Assembly (NCBI RefSeq): GCF_003148905.1
Contig: NZ_QGHC01000013.1
Coordinates: 1,155 to 65,154 of the forward strand
Reading direction: 5' to 3'
DNA from: Fulvimonas soli
GTDB taxonomy: Bacteria; Pseudomonadota; Gammaproteobacteria; Xanthomonadales; Rhodanobacteraceae
Length of the DNA: 64,000 bases
The notes below the pieces were generated by a model, which was not told the DNA's origin, did no database searches, and was given only the letters and a program-made list of their open reading frames with translations. Below, in pieces: positions 34,734 through 44,618 of the stretch. The translations under genes were made by a program, and so were the position numbers. Position 1 is the first letter of the stretch. The number at the start of each line of letters is the position of its first letter.

Positions 34734-35990
34734 TCATTGCGCCTTCGGCTGCGCCACGCGCACCGCCGAGCCGTCACGCAGTTCGGCGGGCGGGTCCAGC
34801 ACCACGCTGTCGCCGGGATTCACCCCGGTCGGCAGGCGCTTCATCTCGCCAAAGTCCACGGGCTGCACCGCGCGCTGGCGCACGCGCTCGCCCTCCACCA
34901 CGAACACCACGCCATGACCGTCGCGCCGCGCGATCGCCGCGGCCGGCACCAGCGCGCCCGCCGGCGCCTGCGCGGCGGCGGCGTCCAGCTTCTGCTCCAG
35001 GAAGGACACGCGCACGCCCATGTCCGGCACGATGCGCGCGTCCTTCCGCTCCAGCGCCACGCGCACCTTCACCGTGGCCTTGCCGCGGTCGGCGGCGGGC
35101 ACGATGGCGATCACGTGCGCGGGGATCTTCCAGTCCGGGTAGGCGTCGAGCACGGCCTCGGCGGGCATGTCCGGCTTCACGCGGCCGATGTAGGCCTCGT
35201 TGACGTCCACGTCCACCTCCAGCGAGTCCATGTCGACGATGGTGCCCACGCCGGTGCGGGTGAAGCCGCCGCCGGCCGACAGCGGCGAGACGATCTCGCC
35301 GACCTGCGCGGCCTTGTCGGTGACCACGCCGTCGAACGGCGCGCGCACCACGGTGTAGTCGAAGTTGACCTGCGCCTGCGCCACCTGTGCCTGCGCGGCC
35401 TCGGCGGCGCGCCGCTGCGCCTCGAGCTGGGCGGCATAGCTGGCGACCGCGGTGCGCGCCTGCTCGGCGGCCTGCCGGGACACCAGCCCGCGCGCGACCA
35501 GCGCGTCCTCGCGGCGCGCGTCGGCCCGCGCCTGCGCGAGCTGGGCCTGCAGCTGCACGACCTGCGCCTGCGCGGCCCGCGCGCTGGCCTTGGCCGCGTC
35601 CAGGTTGGCGCGGTAGGCGCTGTCCTCCAGCCGCGCCAGCACCTGGCCGGCCTTGACGCGGTCGCCCTCCTCGATCAGCACCTCGGTGAGCGTGCCGGTG
35701 ATCTGCGCCGACACCGTGGCCTGCCGGCGCGCGGTGACGTAGCCGGTGGCCTGCAGCACCGCGCCGGCGCCGGCGTCCTTCGCGGGCGAGACCGCCACCG
35801 CCGTGCGCACTTCGAGCGGACGCTGGCCGGACAGCCACCAGGCCCCGGCCGCCAGCAGGGCGAGCAACAGCAGCGCCGCGCCGGCGATCCACGGCCAGCG
35901 CGCGGGCCCGCCGCCGCCGTGGTCCTCGCGCTGGTGGCGCTCGATGCGCAGTTCCTTCAGCAGATCGGCGTTGCTCACCGTCGTCCCCAT
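34734..35990 (-). CDS. Periplasmic adaptor (membrane-fusion) protein of ABC efflux system
   Basis: The 418-residue protein has a cytoplasmic N-terminal tail (LLKELRIERHQREDHGGGG), one membrane anchor (PWIAGAALLLLALLAAGAWW), then a lipoyl/hairpin region (VLIEEGDRVKAGQVLARLED, long Ala/Gln coiled coil at about 110-195) and beta-barrel domains with DGVVTDKAAQVGEIV. This is the MacA/HlyD type. It heads the operon adaptor-ATPase-permease-permease and would link the pump to an outer-membrane channel, which is not encoded nearby. Confidence 0.88.
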   Translation of the reverse strand: MGTTVSNADLLKELRIERHQREDHGGGGPARWPWIAGAALLLLALLAAGAWWLSGQRPLEVRTAVAVSPAKDAGAGAVLQATGYVTARRQATVSAQITGTLTEVLIEEGDRVKAGQVLARLEDSAYRANLDAAKASARAAQAQVVQLQAQLAQARADARREDALVARGLVSRQAAEQARTAVASYAAQLEAQRRAAEAAQAQVAQAQVNFDYTVVRAPFDGVVTDKAAQVGEIVSPLSAGGGFTRTGVGTIVDMDSLEVDVDVNEAYIGRVKPDMPAEAVLDAYPDWKIPAHVIAIVPAADRGKATVKVRVALERKDARIVPDMGVRVSFLEQKLDAAAAQAPAGALVPAAAIARRDGHGVVFVVEGERVRQRAVQPVDFGEMKRLPTGVNPGDSVVLDPPAELRDGSAVRVAQPKAQ

Positions 35991-36181
35991 CGTCCCCAGG
36001 ATGCGGCCGATGGTACGGGCCTGCGCTCCGCGCGGCCACCGGCGCCTATCAATCGTCGTCGATGACAGATGTCACCTCCGGCCGGCGCGACCGCGGATCG
36101 CGTTGCGGTCGGGGCATCGTCGTGCCAAGGTGGCGCCGCAGGCCCTCCGGCTTCCTCCCCACGTCGTCGTGGAGCGCTTCC

Positions 36182-36712
36182 ATGCCCAGGCATCTTCCCG
36201 CCGCCGTCCTCGCCACGCTGTTGTCCGTCGCCGCCGCGCCTACGCACGCCGCCGGCGCGACGGACAAGCCCGCCGCCTGCAGCGCCCCGGCGCACCGCCA
36301 GTTCGACTTCTGGCTGGGCGACTGGGACGCCTACCGCGTGGGCGAGCCGGGCAAGCCGCCGGCCGCGCGCAACCACGTCACCCGCATGCTGGACGGTTGC
36401 GCGCGGCGCGAGGTCTACCGCCGCGCGGACGGCTATGTCGGCGAGAGCTTCACCACCTACGACGAGGCGCGCAGGGTCTGGCACCAGAGCTGGGTCACCA
36501 ACCGGGGCGAGCTGGCGGTGCTGGAGGGCACGCGGCAGGCCGACGGCGGCATCGTGCTGCAGGGGCCGAGCAGCGACGCCGGCGGCGTGGTGCGGGTGCG
36601 CGCGGCGTGGAAGCCGCAGGGCGACGGCGTGCGCGAGACGGCCGAGCAGTCGCGCGACGGCGGCAGGACCTGGACGCCGGCGTTCGACCTCCTGTTCCGC
36701 CCGCATCGCTGA
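36182..36712 (+). CDS. Secreted protein of unknown function (DUF1579-like)
   Basis: The 176-residue protein has a signal peptide (AAVLATLLSVAAAPTHAAGA). The mature part opens with HRQFDFWLGDWDAYRV, a pattern found in DUF1579-like beta-barrel proteins that are secreted or periplasmic. Later segments (EVYRRADGYVGESFTTYDEA, WHQSWVTNRGELAVLEG) are beta-rich. The ATG at 36,182 is chosen because it starts the signal peptide. No enzymatic motif is visible; a lipocalin-like binding role is possible. It is divergent from the efflux operon. Confidence 0.7.
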   Translation: MPRHLPAAVLATLLSVAAAPTHAAGATDKPAACSAPAHRQFDFWLGDWDAYRVGEPGKPPAARNHVTRMLDGCARREVYRRADGYVGESFTTYDEARRVWHQSWVTNRGELAVLEGTRQADGGIVLQGPSSDAGGVVRVRAAWKPQGDGVRETAEQSRDGGRTWTPAFDLLFRPHR

Positions 36713-36786
36713 CCGCGCCGCCGCACGCCATGTCCGCCGCCCCGGCCGCGTCGCGCCGGGCCGCCGGTTTTTGCTAGGGTTGGGCC

Positions 36787-37473
36787 ATGCGCTACGTCAT
36801 CGACCCTCCCGTTCCGCCGAGCCTGCCGGTCGTCGGCAGCGGGCTGCGCTTCCCGGTCCGCCGCATCTTCTGCATCGGCCGCAACTACGCCGAGCACGCC
36901 CGCGAGATGGGCGCGGCGGTGGACAGGGAGACGCCGCTGTTCTTCTGCAAGCCCGCCGACGCGGTGGTGGCCGACGGCGCCGACGTGCCCTACCCGCAGG
37001 CCACCGCCGAGCTGCACCACGAGGTGGAGATGGTGGTGGCGCTGGGCCGCGGCGGCCGCGACCTGGCGCCGGCCGAGGCGCCGGCGCTGGTGTTCGGCTA
37101 CGGCGTCGGGCTGGACCTCACCCGCCGCGACCTGCAGGCGCAGGCCAAGGCGAAGAACCACCCGTGGGACGTGGCCAAGGCCTTCGACCACTCCGCGCCC
37201 GTCTCGGCATTGCGCCCGGCGGCCGAGGCGCGGCCGGACGCCGACACCCGGCTCAGCCTCGACGTCAACGGCGAACGGCGCCAGCAGGGGCGGCTGGGCG
37301 ACATGGTCCACGACGTGCCGGCGATCCTCGCCGCGCTGTCGCGGCTGTTCGAGCTGAAGGCCGGCGACCTGGTGTTCACCGGCACCCCGGCCGGCGTCGC
37401 CGCGCTCGCGCGCGGGGACCGCTTCCACGCCGAGCTGGAAGGCATCGCCACGCTGGACGGCCGGATCGTCTGA
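36787..37473 (+). CDS. Fumarylacetoacetate hydrolase family protein
   Basis: The 228-residue protein has the FAH fold: FCIGRNYAEHAREMG, FCKPADAVVADG, the metal-binding acids in LHHEVEMVVALGRGG, FGYGVGLDLTRRD, and GDLVFTGTPAGVAAL. It fits the YcgM/FahD1 branch (acylpyruvase or oxaloacetate decarboxylase). There is no aromatic-degradation cluster nearby, so a housekeeping acylpyruvase activity is more likely than tyrosine catabolism. Confidence 0.92.
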   Translation: MRYVIDPPVPPSLPVVGSGLRFPVRRIFCIGRNYAEHAREMGAAVDRETPLFFCKPADAVVADGADVPYPQATAELHHEVEMVVALGRGGRDLAPAEAPALVFGYGVGLDLTRRDLQAQAKAKNHPWDVAKAFDHSAPVSALRPAAEARPDADTRLSLDVNGERRQQGRLGDMVHDVPAILAALSRLFELKAGDLVFTGTPAGVAALARGDRFHAELEGIATLDGRIV

Positions 37474-37649
37474 ACGCCGGCCGCCGCGCGGGCGGGCGGC
37501 CGCTTCCCGCCGCCGCATCGGCGGCCGTTCTTCCGCGCGCGCCCGGGCCAGCGTTCCCGCCTCACTCCCGCGCTTCCGCCCGCCACGCGCCCGCATCCGA
37601 AATGCTCTAAAGTCGCCCTGCCCTACCGGCCCATCGAGGAGACCACGAC

Positions 37650-38060
37650 ATGAGCATGCTCAAGGAGTTCAAGGAATTCGCAATGCGCGGCAACGTGCTC
37701 GACCTCGCCGTCGGCGTGGTGATCGGCGGCGCCTTCGGCAAGATCGTTACCTCGCTGGTCGACCAGGTGATCATGCCGCCGATCGGCTGGCTCACCGGCG
37801 GCATCGACTTCTCGCAGCTGAAGTGGGTGCTCAAGCCCGCCGACAATTCCGATCCCGCGCACAAGGTGGCCGAGGTGTCGATCCAGTACGGCGCCTTCAT
37901 CAACACGGTGATCCAGTTCGTGATCATCGCCTTCGCGATCTTCCTGATGGTCAAGGCGATCAACCGGCTGGTCCGCAAGCAGGAGGCCGCGCCGGCCGCG
38001 CCGCCGGCCGACGTGGTGCTGCTCACCGAGATCCGCGACCTGCTCAAGAACAGGCCGTGA
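37650..38060 (+). CDS. mscL: Large-conductance mechanosensitive channel MscL
   Basis: The 136-residue channel has the amphipathic N-terminal helix and first membrane helix ([20 protein letters not shown]), the pore-lining [18 protein letters not shown], the second helix at about 85-108 ([20 protein letters not shown]) and a C-terminal bundle helix ([12 protein letters not shown]). It opens under membrane tension to protect against osmotic downshift. GAGGAG precedes the ATG. Confidence 0.97.
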   Translation: MSMLKEFKEFAMRGNVLDLAVGVVIGGAFGKIVTSLVDQVIMPPIGWLTGGIDFSQLKWVLKPADNSDPAHKVAEVSIQYGAFINTVIQFVIIAFAIFLMVKAINRLVRKQEAAPAAPPADVVLLTEIRDLLKNRP

Positions 38061-38169
38061 CGCCCGCGCGCCGGGCGGCGCGGCCGCCCGGCCACCCGTG
38101 ACTTCCGGCCTAGACGGCCCGCGCGGGCGGCGCGAATAATCGGGGACCATCCTCCGCGGAGTCTCCCCG

Positions 38170-39606
38170 ATGCGCCGTCTGCCCCTCGCCCCGCTCGCCG
38201 CCGCCCTGCTGCTCGCCGCCGGCGCCGCCAGCGCCGCCGACACCACCATCCCCGCCGCGGCCGTAAAGACGGCCGAACAGCTGCGCGACAGGGCGCTGCA
38301 GGACGACACCGGCTACCGCATCGTGGCCTCGCTCACCACCGAGGTGGGCCCGCGCATCGCCGGCGGCCCGGCCGACCAGCGCGCGCGCGACTGGGCGGTG
38401 GCCAAGTTCAAGGAGCTGGGCTTCGACAAGGTCTACACCGAGCCGGTCACCTATCCGCTGTGGCAGCGCCGCGGCGAGCACGGCGCCATCGTGGCGCCGT
38501 TCCCGCAGCCGCTGGTGCTCACTGCGCTGGGCTACTCGGCCGGCACGCCCAGGGGCGGCCTCGCCGCCGAGGTGGTGAAGTTCGACAGCCTCGACGCGCT
38601 CAAGGCCGCCGACCCGGCCAGGGTGAAGGGCAAGATCGTCTACATCGGCTACCGCATGCAGCGGAAGAAGGACGGCGCCGACTACGGCATGGGTTCGGCG
38701 GTGCGCACCATGGGCCCGCCGATCGCCGCGTCCAAGGGCGCCGCCGGCTACCTGCTGCGCTCGGCCGGCACCGACCCGGACAGCCGCACGCCGCACACCG
38801 GCGTCACCGGCTTCCGCGACCCGGCCAAGGCGATCCCCGCCGCGGCGCTGTCCAACCCCGACGCCGACCAGCTCGAGCGCGTGCTGGCCTACGGCAAGCC
38901 GGTCACGGTGAAGCTCGACCTCGACTGCGGCATCGTCGGCCAGTACACCGGCGCCAACGTGATCGGCGAGGTCACCGGCCGCAGGCATCCGGACCAGGTG
39001 GTCGCCATCGGCGGCCATCTCGACTCCTGGGACCCGGGCACCGGCGCGATCGACGACGGCGCCGGCGTGGCGATCGCGATGGCCGCGGCCAAGCTGATCC
39101 GCGACCTGCCGCAGCGCCCCGACCGCACCATCCGCGTGATCGCCTTCGCCAACGAGGAGATGGGCCTGTGGGGCGGCCGCGCCTATGCGGAGAAGCACGC
39201 GGGCGAGGTGGCGAAGTTCCAGCTCGGCACCGAGTCCGACTTCGGCGCCGGCCCGGTATGGCGGATGAGCGCCAGCGTGAAGCCGGAGGCGCGCGGCGCG
39301 ATCGCGCAGATCGCCAGGGTGCTCGAACCTATCGGCGTGGCCTACGACGCCCGGCGTCCCGGCGGCGGCGGCTCGGACCTGTCGCAGATGCACGCCAAGG
39401 GCATGGCCGCGCTCACCCTGACCCAGGACGGCACGCGCTACTTCGACTGGCACCACAACGCCAACGACACGCTGGACAAGATCGACCCGAAGGAGCTGGC
39501 GCAGAACGTGGCGGTGTACGCGGCGTTCTCGTACATGGCGGCGCAGGCCGACGGCGATTTCGGCTCGGCGCCGGGGGCGTTCGCGGGGGATGGGGCGGAG
39601 GATTGA
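38170..39606 (+). CDS. Secreted M28-family metallopeptidase
   Basis: The 478-residue enzyme has a signal peptide ending ASAADTT (about residue 26). A PA-like insert domain follows (about 130-270), then the M28 zinc site: GGHLDSWDPGTGAIDDGAG (His and Asp ligands), FANEEMGLWGG (catalytic Glu-Glu) and the final His in FDWHHNANDTLDKID. This is like the aminopeptidases and PGCP-type carboxypeptidases of Xanthomonadales. It is probably periplasmic or secreted and cleaves amino acids from peptides. Confidence 0.92.
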   Translation: MRRLPLAPLAAALLLAAGAASAADTTIPAAAVKTAEQLRDRALQDDTGYRIVASLTTEVGPRIAGGPADQRARDWAVAKFKELGFDKVYTEPVTYPLWQRRGEHGAIVAPFPQPLVLTALGYSAGTPRGGLAAEVVKFDSLDALKAADPARVKGKIVYIGYRMQRKKDGADYGMGSAVRTMGPPIAASKGAAGYLLRSAGTDPDSRTPHTGVTGFRDPAKAIPAAALSNPDADQLERVLAYGKPVTVKLDLDCGIVGQYTGANVIGEVTGRRHPDQVVAIGGHLDSWDPGTGAIDDGAGVAIAMAAAKLIRDLPQRPDRTIRVIAFANEEMGLWGGRAYAEKHAGEVAKFQLGTESDFGAGPVWRMSASVKPEARGAIAQIARVLEPIGVAYDARRPGGGGSDLSQMHAKGMAALTLTQDGTRYFDWHHNANDTLDKIDPKELAQNVAVYAAFSYMAAQADGDFGSAPGAFAGDGAED

Positions 39607-39726
39607 GGCTTCGCGGGCCGAGGGCGCTCTCACCGAGCCGCACGCAGTGGCTCTTGGGGGAGCATCGTGGCCGGAGGCGATTGCCCCATGGCCCACGCGG
39701 GACCCCACCAACTACCCCGGCCCGCC

Positions 39727-40116
39727 TCAGCGCACGTAGTGCAGCTTCGCCTCCACCAGCACCTTCGGGAAGCAGAAGGTGCGGGTCATCATCGCGATCG
39801 CCACCGGCACGCCCACCGCCTGCTCCACGCCGCCGGCCGAGCGGCAGTCCGCGCCGGCGGGCAGCTCGTAGTGGATGATCCGCACCGTGTACTGCGGGCA
39901 CACGTCCGAACAGGGGAACTCGGCCACCACCGGCACGCCGTGGTGGGTGCCGAGCCGCACGGTGGTGTTCATCAGCTTCGCCTTGTCCCACGGCCTGGCC
40001 GCGTAGGCGCGCAGCGCCGCGTCGTCGAGCGCGCCGGCGTCGGCCGCGCGCGTGGCGCAGCCGGCGGCGAGGACGAGGGCCAGCGCGGCGAGCGCGGAAG
40101 AACGGAGCGTCAGCAT
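39727..40116 (-). CDS. Putative lipoprotein, unknown
   Basis: The 129-residue product has a lipoprotein signal (LALVLAAGCATRA, lipid-modified Cys20). The mature region reads TTVRLGTHHGVPVVAEFPCS, then DVCPQYTVRIIHYE and a last Cys in TRTFCFPKVL. Four cysteines could form disulfides in the periplasm. I do not recognise the family. It has the strand of the upstream RND gene but lies 71 bases past its stop, so co-transcription is possible. An upstream in-frame extension over the RND gene is not credible. Confidence 0.65.
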   Translation of the reverse strand: MLTLRSSALAALALVLAAGCATRAADAGALDDAALRAYAARPWDKAKLMNTTVRLGTHHGVPVVAEFPCSDVCPQYTVRIIHYELPAGADCRSAGGVEQAVGVPVAIAMMTRTFCFPKVLVEAKLHYVR

Positions 40117-40187
40117 GGTCGTGCCTCCGTGTGGAACCCGCGCCCAGCATACCCGCCGCGCCGCGCGATGCCCATGCGGCCCGGCCG

Positions 40188-43100
40188 TCAGCGCTCCGCT
40201 TCGGCCACCGTCCCGCCCGTCCGCGACGGGCGCGCGAAGCGCTGCTGCAGCCGGTCCATGTACACGTAGATCACCGGGGTGAGGTACAGGGTGAGCACCT
40301 GCGAGACCACCAGGCCGCCCACCACCGCCAGGCCCAGCGGGCGGCGCGTCTCGGCGCCGGCGCCCAGGCCCAGCGCGATCGGCAGCGTGCCGGCGAAGGC
40401 GGCCATGGTGGTCATCATGATCGGGCGGAAGCGCACCAGGCAGGCGTCGTAGATCGCCGCCGCCGGCTTCATGCCCTCCACGCGCTGCCGCTCCAGCGCG
40501 AAGTCGATCATCATGATCGCGTTCTTCTTCACGATGCCGATCAGCATCACGATGCCGACGAAGGCGAACAGGTCCAGCGAGGCGCGGAACACCACCAGGG
40601 TGAGCAGCGCGCCCACCGCCGCCGCCGGCAGGCCGGAGAGGATGGTGAGCGGGTGGATGAAGCTCTCGTAGAGGATGCCCAGCACCAGGTAGATCACGAA
40701 CACCGCGAGCAGCAGCAGCAGGCCCATGCCCTGCATCGAGTCCTGGAACGCCTGCGCGGTGCCCTGGATGCTGCCGCTGATGGTGGCCGGCAGGCCCATC
40801 TTCGCCATCGCGCCGTCGATCTCCGCCACCGCCTGGCTCAGCGACACGCCCGGCGCCAGGTTGAACGACACCGTCACCGCCGGCAGCTGGCCCTGGTGGT
40901 TCACCGTGAGCACCTGCGGCTTGCGCTCGAAGCGCGCCACCGTGTCCAGCGGCACCAGCGCGCCGGTGTTCGAGGTGACGTACAGCCGCGACAGCACCGC
41001 CGGATCGTTCTGCAGCGGGCGCTCCACCTGCATGATCACCCAGTACTGGGTGGAGGTGCCGTAGATGGTGGAGATCTGGTTCTGCCCGAACGCGGTGCCC
41101 AGCGCGGTCTGCACCTGCGCCATGGTCAGGCCCAGCGGCGCCAGGCGGTCGCGGTCCACCTGCACCACGATCGAGGGGCTGTTGAGGTCGAGGTCGTTGG
41201 TGACGTCCTGGAAGCCGGGCAGCCCGGCGAAGGCCTGGGTCACCTTGCCGGCCCAGTCGTACAGCGCGTCGAGGTCGATCGACTGCAGCGTGTACTGGTA
41301 CTGCGCCTTGCTCTGCCGCCCGCCGACCTGGATCGCCGGCGGGTTCTGGATGTAGGTGCGCACGCCCTCGACCTGGGCGAACTTCCGGCGCAGCTCCTGG
41401 ATGATCCCGTCCGGCCCCAGGCGGCGCTGCCCGGCCGGCTTGAGCAGCAGCAGGATCGAGCCGTTGTTGATCGTGCTGCGCGAGCCGCCGGCGCCCACGC
41501 TGGACATGTAGCCGGCCAGGTTCGGGTCCCGCGCGGCGATCTCGGCCAGGCGCTGCTGGCGCGCCACCATCGCGTCGAAGGAGACGTCCTCCGGCCCCTC
41601 GGTGGTGACGCGCAGCTGGCCGGTGTCGCCGGCGGGGATGAAGTCCTTGGGCGTCACCACGAACAGCAGCGCGGTCACCGCCAGGCTCAGCGCGAACGCG
41701 GCCAGCACCAGCCGCGGCCGGTCCATGCACCAGCGCAGGCTGCGCGCGTAGCCGCGCTGCACGGCGCCGAAGCCGCGGTCGAAGCCGCCGACCAGCCAGT
41801 TCCTGTTCCCGTGGTCGTGCGCCTTGACGAAGCGGCTGCACAGCATCGGCGTGAGCGTGATGGCGACGACGCCGGAGATCAGGATCGCCACGCTGATGGT
41901 CACCGCGAACTCGTGGAACAGCCGCCCCACGATGCCGCCCATGAACATCACCGGGATGAACACCGCGATCAGCGAGAGCGTCATCGAGAAGATGGTGAAG
42001 CCGATCTCGCCGGAGCCCTTCACCGCGGCGTCGTACGGCGACTCGCCCGCCTCCATGTGGCGCACGATGTTCTCCAGCATCACGATGGCGTCGTCCACCA
42101 CGAAGCCGACCGCCAGGGTGAGCGCGAGCAGCGAGAGGTTGTCCAGGCTGTAGCCAAGCGCGTACATCACGCCGAAGGTGCCGATCACCGAGATCGGCAG
42201 CGCCACCGCGGGGATCAGCGTGGCCGAGAGGTTGCCGAGGAACAGGTAGATCACCAGCACCACCAGCACGCCGGCCAGCAGCAGGGTGAACTGCACGTCG
42301 TCCACCGAGGCGCGGATCGACTGCGAGCGGTCGTACAGCACGTCCAGCTTCACCGAGGGCGGCAGGCCGGCCTGGAAGCCGGGCAGCACCGCCCTGATGC
42401 GGTCCACCGTCTCCACCGTGTTGGCGCCGGGCTGGCGCTGGATCGCCAGCACGATGGCGCGCTCGCCGTTGTACCAGCTGGCCACCTGGTCGTTCTGCAC
42501 GCTGTCGTCGGCGTGGCCCACGTCGCCCAGCCGCACCGTGGCGCCGTTGCGGTAGGCCACCACCACGTCGTTGTAGTCGGCCGCGCGCTGCAGCTGGCCG
42601 TCGTTGCGGATCGCCAGCTGCTGGCGGTGGCCGTACAGCGTGCCGGTGGGCTGGTTGACGTTGGCGTCGGCGATCGCCGCCTGCACCTGGTCGATGCCGA
42701 TGCCGGCGGCGGCCAGCTTGTCCGGGTCGACGCTGACGCGCACCGCGTACTTCTGCGAGCCGTACACGTTCACCTGCGCCACGCCATCGACCATCGACAG
42801 CTGCTGCGCCAGCTCGGTCTCGGCGTAGTTGTCCACCTGCGAGAGCGGCAGCGTGGCCGAGTGCATCGCCAGGTACAGGATCGGCGCGTCCGCCGGGTTC
42901 ACCTTGCGGAAGGTGGGCGGCGTGGTCATCTCCTTGGGCAGCTGGCGCAGCGCGGCGGAGATCGCCGCCTGCACGTCCTGCGCGGCGGCGTCGATGTTGC
43001 GGTCCAGCTCGAAGGTCAGCGTGATCGAGGTGGAGCCCAGCGCGCTGGTCGAGCTCATCGAGCTGATGCCGGCGATGGTGGACAGCTGCGCCTCGATCGG

Positions 43101-43295
43101 GGTGGCCACCGCCGAGGCCATCGTCTCCGGCGAGGCGCCGGGCAGGCTGGCGCTGATGCTGATGGTGGGGAAGTCGACGTTGGGCAGCTCGTTCACCGGC
43201 AGCCGCGGGTAGGCGACCACGCCGAACACCAGCAGCGCCGCCATCAGCAGCGTGGTCATCACCGGCCGGCGGATGCACAGTTGCGGCAGGTTCAT
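40188..43295 (-). CDS. RND efflux pump permease (MdtB/MdtC-like)
   Basis: The 1035-residue HAE-1 transporter starts MNLPQLCIRRPVMTTLLMAA and has two repeats of six helices with large periplasmic loops. Helix 4 carries FVVDDAIVMLENI with the proton-relay Asp pair, and the second half has GIVKKNAIMMIDFAL with the conserved Lys. The lead and repeats are closest in my reading to the MdtB/MdtC and MuxBC group. It exports drugs or other toxic compounds using the proton gradient together with the adaptor encoded 3 bases upstream. No outer-membrane factor gene is adjacent. Confidence 0.95.
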   Translation of the reverse strand: MNLPQLCIRRPVMTTLLMAALLVFGVVAYPRLPVNELPNVDFPTISISASLPGASPETMASAVATPIEAQLSTIAGISSMSSTSALGSTSITLTFELDRNIDAAAQDVQAAISAALRQLPKEMTTPPTFRKVNPADAPILYLAMHSATLPLSQVDNYAETELAQQLSMVDGVAQVNVYGSQKYAVRVSVDPDKLAAAGIGIDQVQAAIADANVNQPTGTLYGHRQQLAIRNDGQLQRAADYNDVVVAYRNGATVRLGDVGHADDSVQNDQVASWYNGERAIVLAIQRQPGANTVETVDRIRAVLPGFQAGLPPSVKLDVLYDRSQSIRASVDDVQFTLLLAGVLVVLVIYLFLGNLSATLIPAVALPISVIGTFGVMYALGYSLDNLSLLALTLAVGFVVDDAIVMLENIVRHMEAGESPYDAAVKGSGEIGFTIFSMTLSLIAVFIPVMFMGGIVGRLFHEFAVTISVAILISGVVAITLTPMLCSRFVKAHDHGNRNWLVGGFDRGFGAVQRGYARSLRWCMDRPRLVLAAFALSLAVTALLFVVTPKDFIPAGDTGQLRVTTEGPEDVSFDAMVARQQRLAEIAARDPNLAGYMSSVGAGGSRSTINNGSILLLLKPAGQRRLGPDGIIQELRRKFAQVEGVRTYIQNPPAIQVGGRQSKAQYQYTLQSIDLDALYDWAGKVTQAFAGLPGFQDVTNDLDLNSPSIVVQVDRDRLAPLGLTMAQVQTALGTAFGQNQISTIYGTSTQYWVIMQVERPLQNDPAVLSRLYVTSNTGALVPLDTVARFERKPQVLTVNHQGQLPAVTVSFNLAPGVSLSQAVAEIDGAMAKMGLPATISGSIQGTAQAFQDSMQGMGLLLLLAVFVIYLVLGILYESFIHPLTILSGLPAAAVGALLTLVVFRASLDLFAFVGIVMLIGIVKKNAIMMIDFALERQRVEGMKPAAAIYDACLVRFRPIMMTTMAAFAGTLPIALGLGAGAETRRPLGLAVVGGLVVSQVLTLYLTPVIYVYMDRLQQRFARPSRTGGTVAEAER

Positions 43296-43298
43296 CGC

Positions 43299-44417
43299 TC
43301 AGCCGCCCTGCCGGACCTGCACGCGGCTGCCGTCCACCAGCAGCATCTGGCCCTCGGTCACCACCTGCTCGCCGGCGCTCACGCCCTGTTCGATCACCGT
43401 GCGCCCGCCCGTGCTCGGCCCCGGCGTGACGTAGCGCTGCGCCACCGTGCCGTCCGCCTTCAGCACGAACACGAAGCTGCCCCTGGCCGAGCTCTGCACC
43501 GCCTGCACCGGCACGCTGAGCGCGCGCGCGATGCGCGCGGTGGGCAGGCTCACCTGCACGAACTGGCCCGGCGTGAGGCGCATGTCGGGGTTGTCGAAGC
43601 GCGCCTTGAGCAGGATCGTGCCGGTGCTGTTGTCCACCGCGTTGTCGACGAACTCCAGCGTGCCCTGCAGCGGCTGCGGATCGCCGGGGATCGCCGCGCG
43701 CACGGGCACCGGCCCGCGCGCCAGCGCGGCGCGCACCGCCGCCAGGCTGCCCTCGGGCACGTTGAAGTCCACCCGGATCGGCTCGACCTGGTTGAGCACC
43801 ACCAGGTCGGTGCTCTGCGCGGTCACCTGCGCGCCCGGCCACGCCAGCGGCGCGCCGGCGATGCCGTCGAACGGCGCGGTGACGCGCGTGTAGTCGAGCT
43901 GGGTCTGCGCCAGCTCCTGCGCGGCCAGGTCGCTCTGCAGCGCGGCGCGCGCCACCTCGAGGTTGGCCTGGTAGGCGTCGTAGTCGGCGCGGGAGACGAA
44001 GCCCCTGGCCAGCATCGCGGCGTAGCGGCGCTGGTCGGCCTGCGCCTTCTGCAGCTCGGCGCGGTCCTTGGCCACCGCGCCGCGCGCCTGGTCGAGCTGC
44101 GCCTTGAGCAGGCGCGGGTCGAGCTGCACCAGCAGCTGGCCCTTCTTCACCCGGCTGCCGGGCTGGAAGCCGAGCGCCTGCAGCTGCGCCGAGACCTGCG
44201 CGCGCAGCGTCACCGTGGACCAGGCCTCGGCGCGGCCGACCACCTGCAGCGAGAGATCGACGTCGCCGGCGGCGACCGGCGCCACCTGCACCGGCACCGC
44301 GGCGACCGCATGGCCGGCGCCGGCCGTGCCCTTGCCGGACGGATGCCCCAGGAAATGCACGCCCGCCGCCGCCAGCAGCAGGACCACGAGGATGAGCAGG
44401 ATTTTCTTTGCGGACAT
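43299..44417 (-). CDS. RND efflux periplasmic adaptor
   Basis: The 372-residue membrane-fusion protein has an N-terminal anchor (KKILLILVVLLLAAAGVHFL). The lipoyl half-motif LGFQPGSRVKKGQLLVQLDP is followed by a coiled-coil hairpin (about 105-165) with LARGFVSRADYDAYQANLE, then DYTRVTAPFDGIAGAPLAW. It links the RND permease to an outer-membrane channel. Its stop is 3 bases before the permease start, so they are co-translated. The ATG at 44,417 starts the anchor. Confidence 0.93.
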   Translation of the reverse strand: MSAKKILLILVVLLLAAAGVHFLGHPSGKGTAGAGHAVAAVPVQVAPVAAGDVDLSLQVVGRAEAWSTVTLRAQVSAQLQALGFQPGSRVKKGQLLVQLDPRLLKAQLDQARGAVAKDRAELQKAQADQRRYAAMLARGFVSRADYDAYQANLEVARAALQSDLAAQELAQTQLDYTRVTAPFDGIAGAPLAWPGAQVTAQSTDLVVLNQVEPIRVDFNVPEGSLAAVRAALARGPVPVRAAIPGDPQPLQGTLEFVDNAVDNSTGTILLKARFDNPDMRLTPGQFVQVSLPTARIARALSVPVQAVQSSARGSFVFVLKADGTVAQRYVTPGPSTGGRTVIEQGVSAGEQVVTEGQMLLVDGSRVQVRQGG

Positions 44418-44618
44418 GCGCTGGCTTCGTTGCAGGTCGCGGCCCGACGCCGGCCGGACGGAGCGAATCAGGCGGGCGGCCCGGCGGGCCGCCATGCGGA
44501 AATCATCATCAACGCGGCAGGCTGCAATCCGGTTTACCTGCCGCGGCCATTTCGCAACTATGCCGGGCCGCCCCCAGGCCGGGACCCTGACCTATGGCAC
44601 TGGCAGCGGCACCACCCG

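Noticed and set aside
39727-43842. A continuous minus-strand frame of 1371 codons joining the lipoprotein to the RND region
   Set aside because: Only the last 129 codons carry a plausible protein with a lipoprotein signal; the rest is out of frame with the RND gene.
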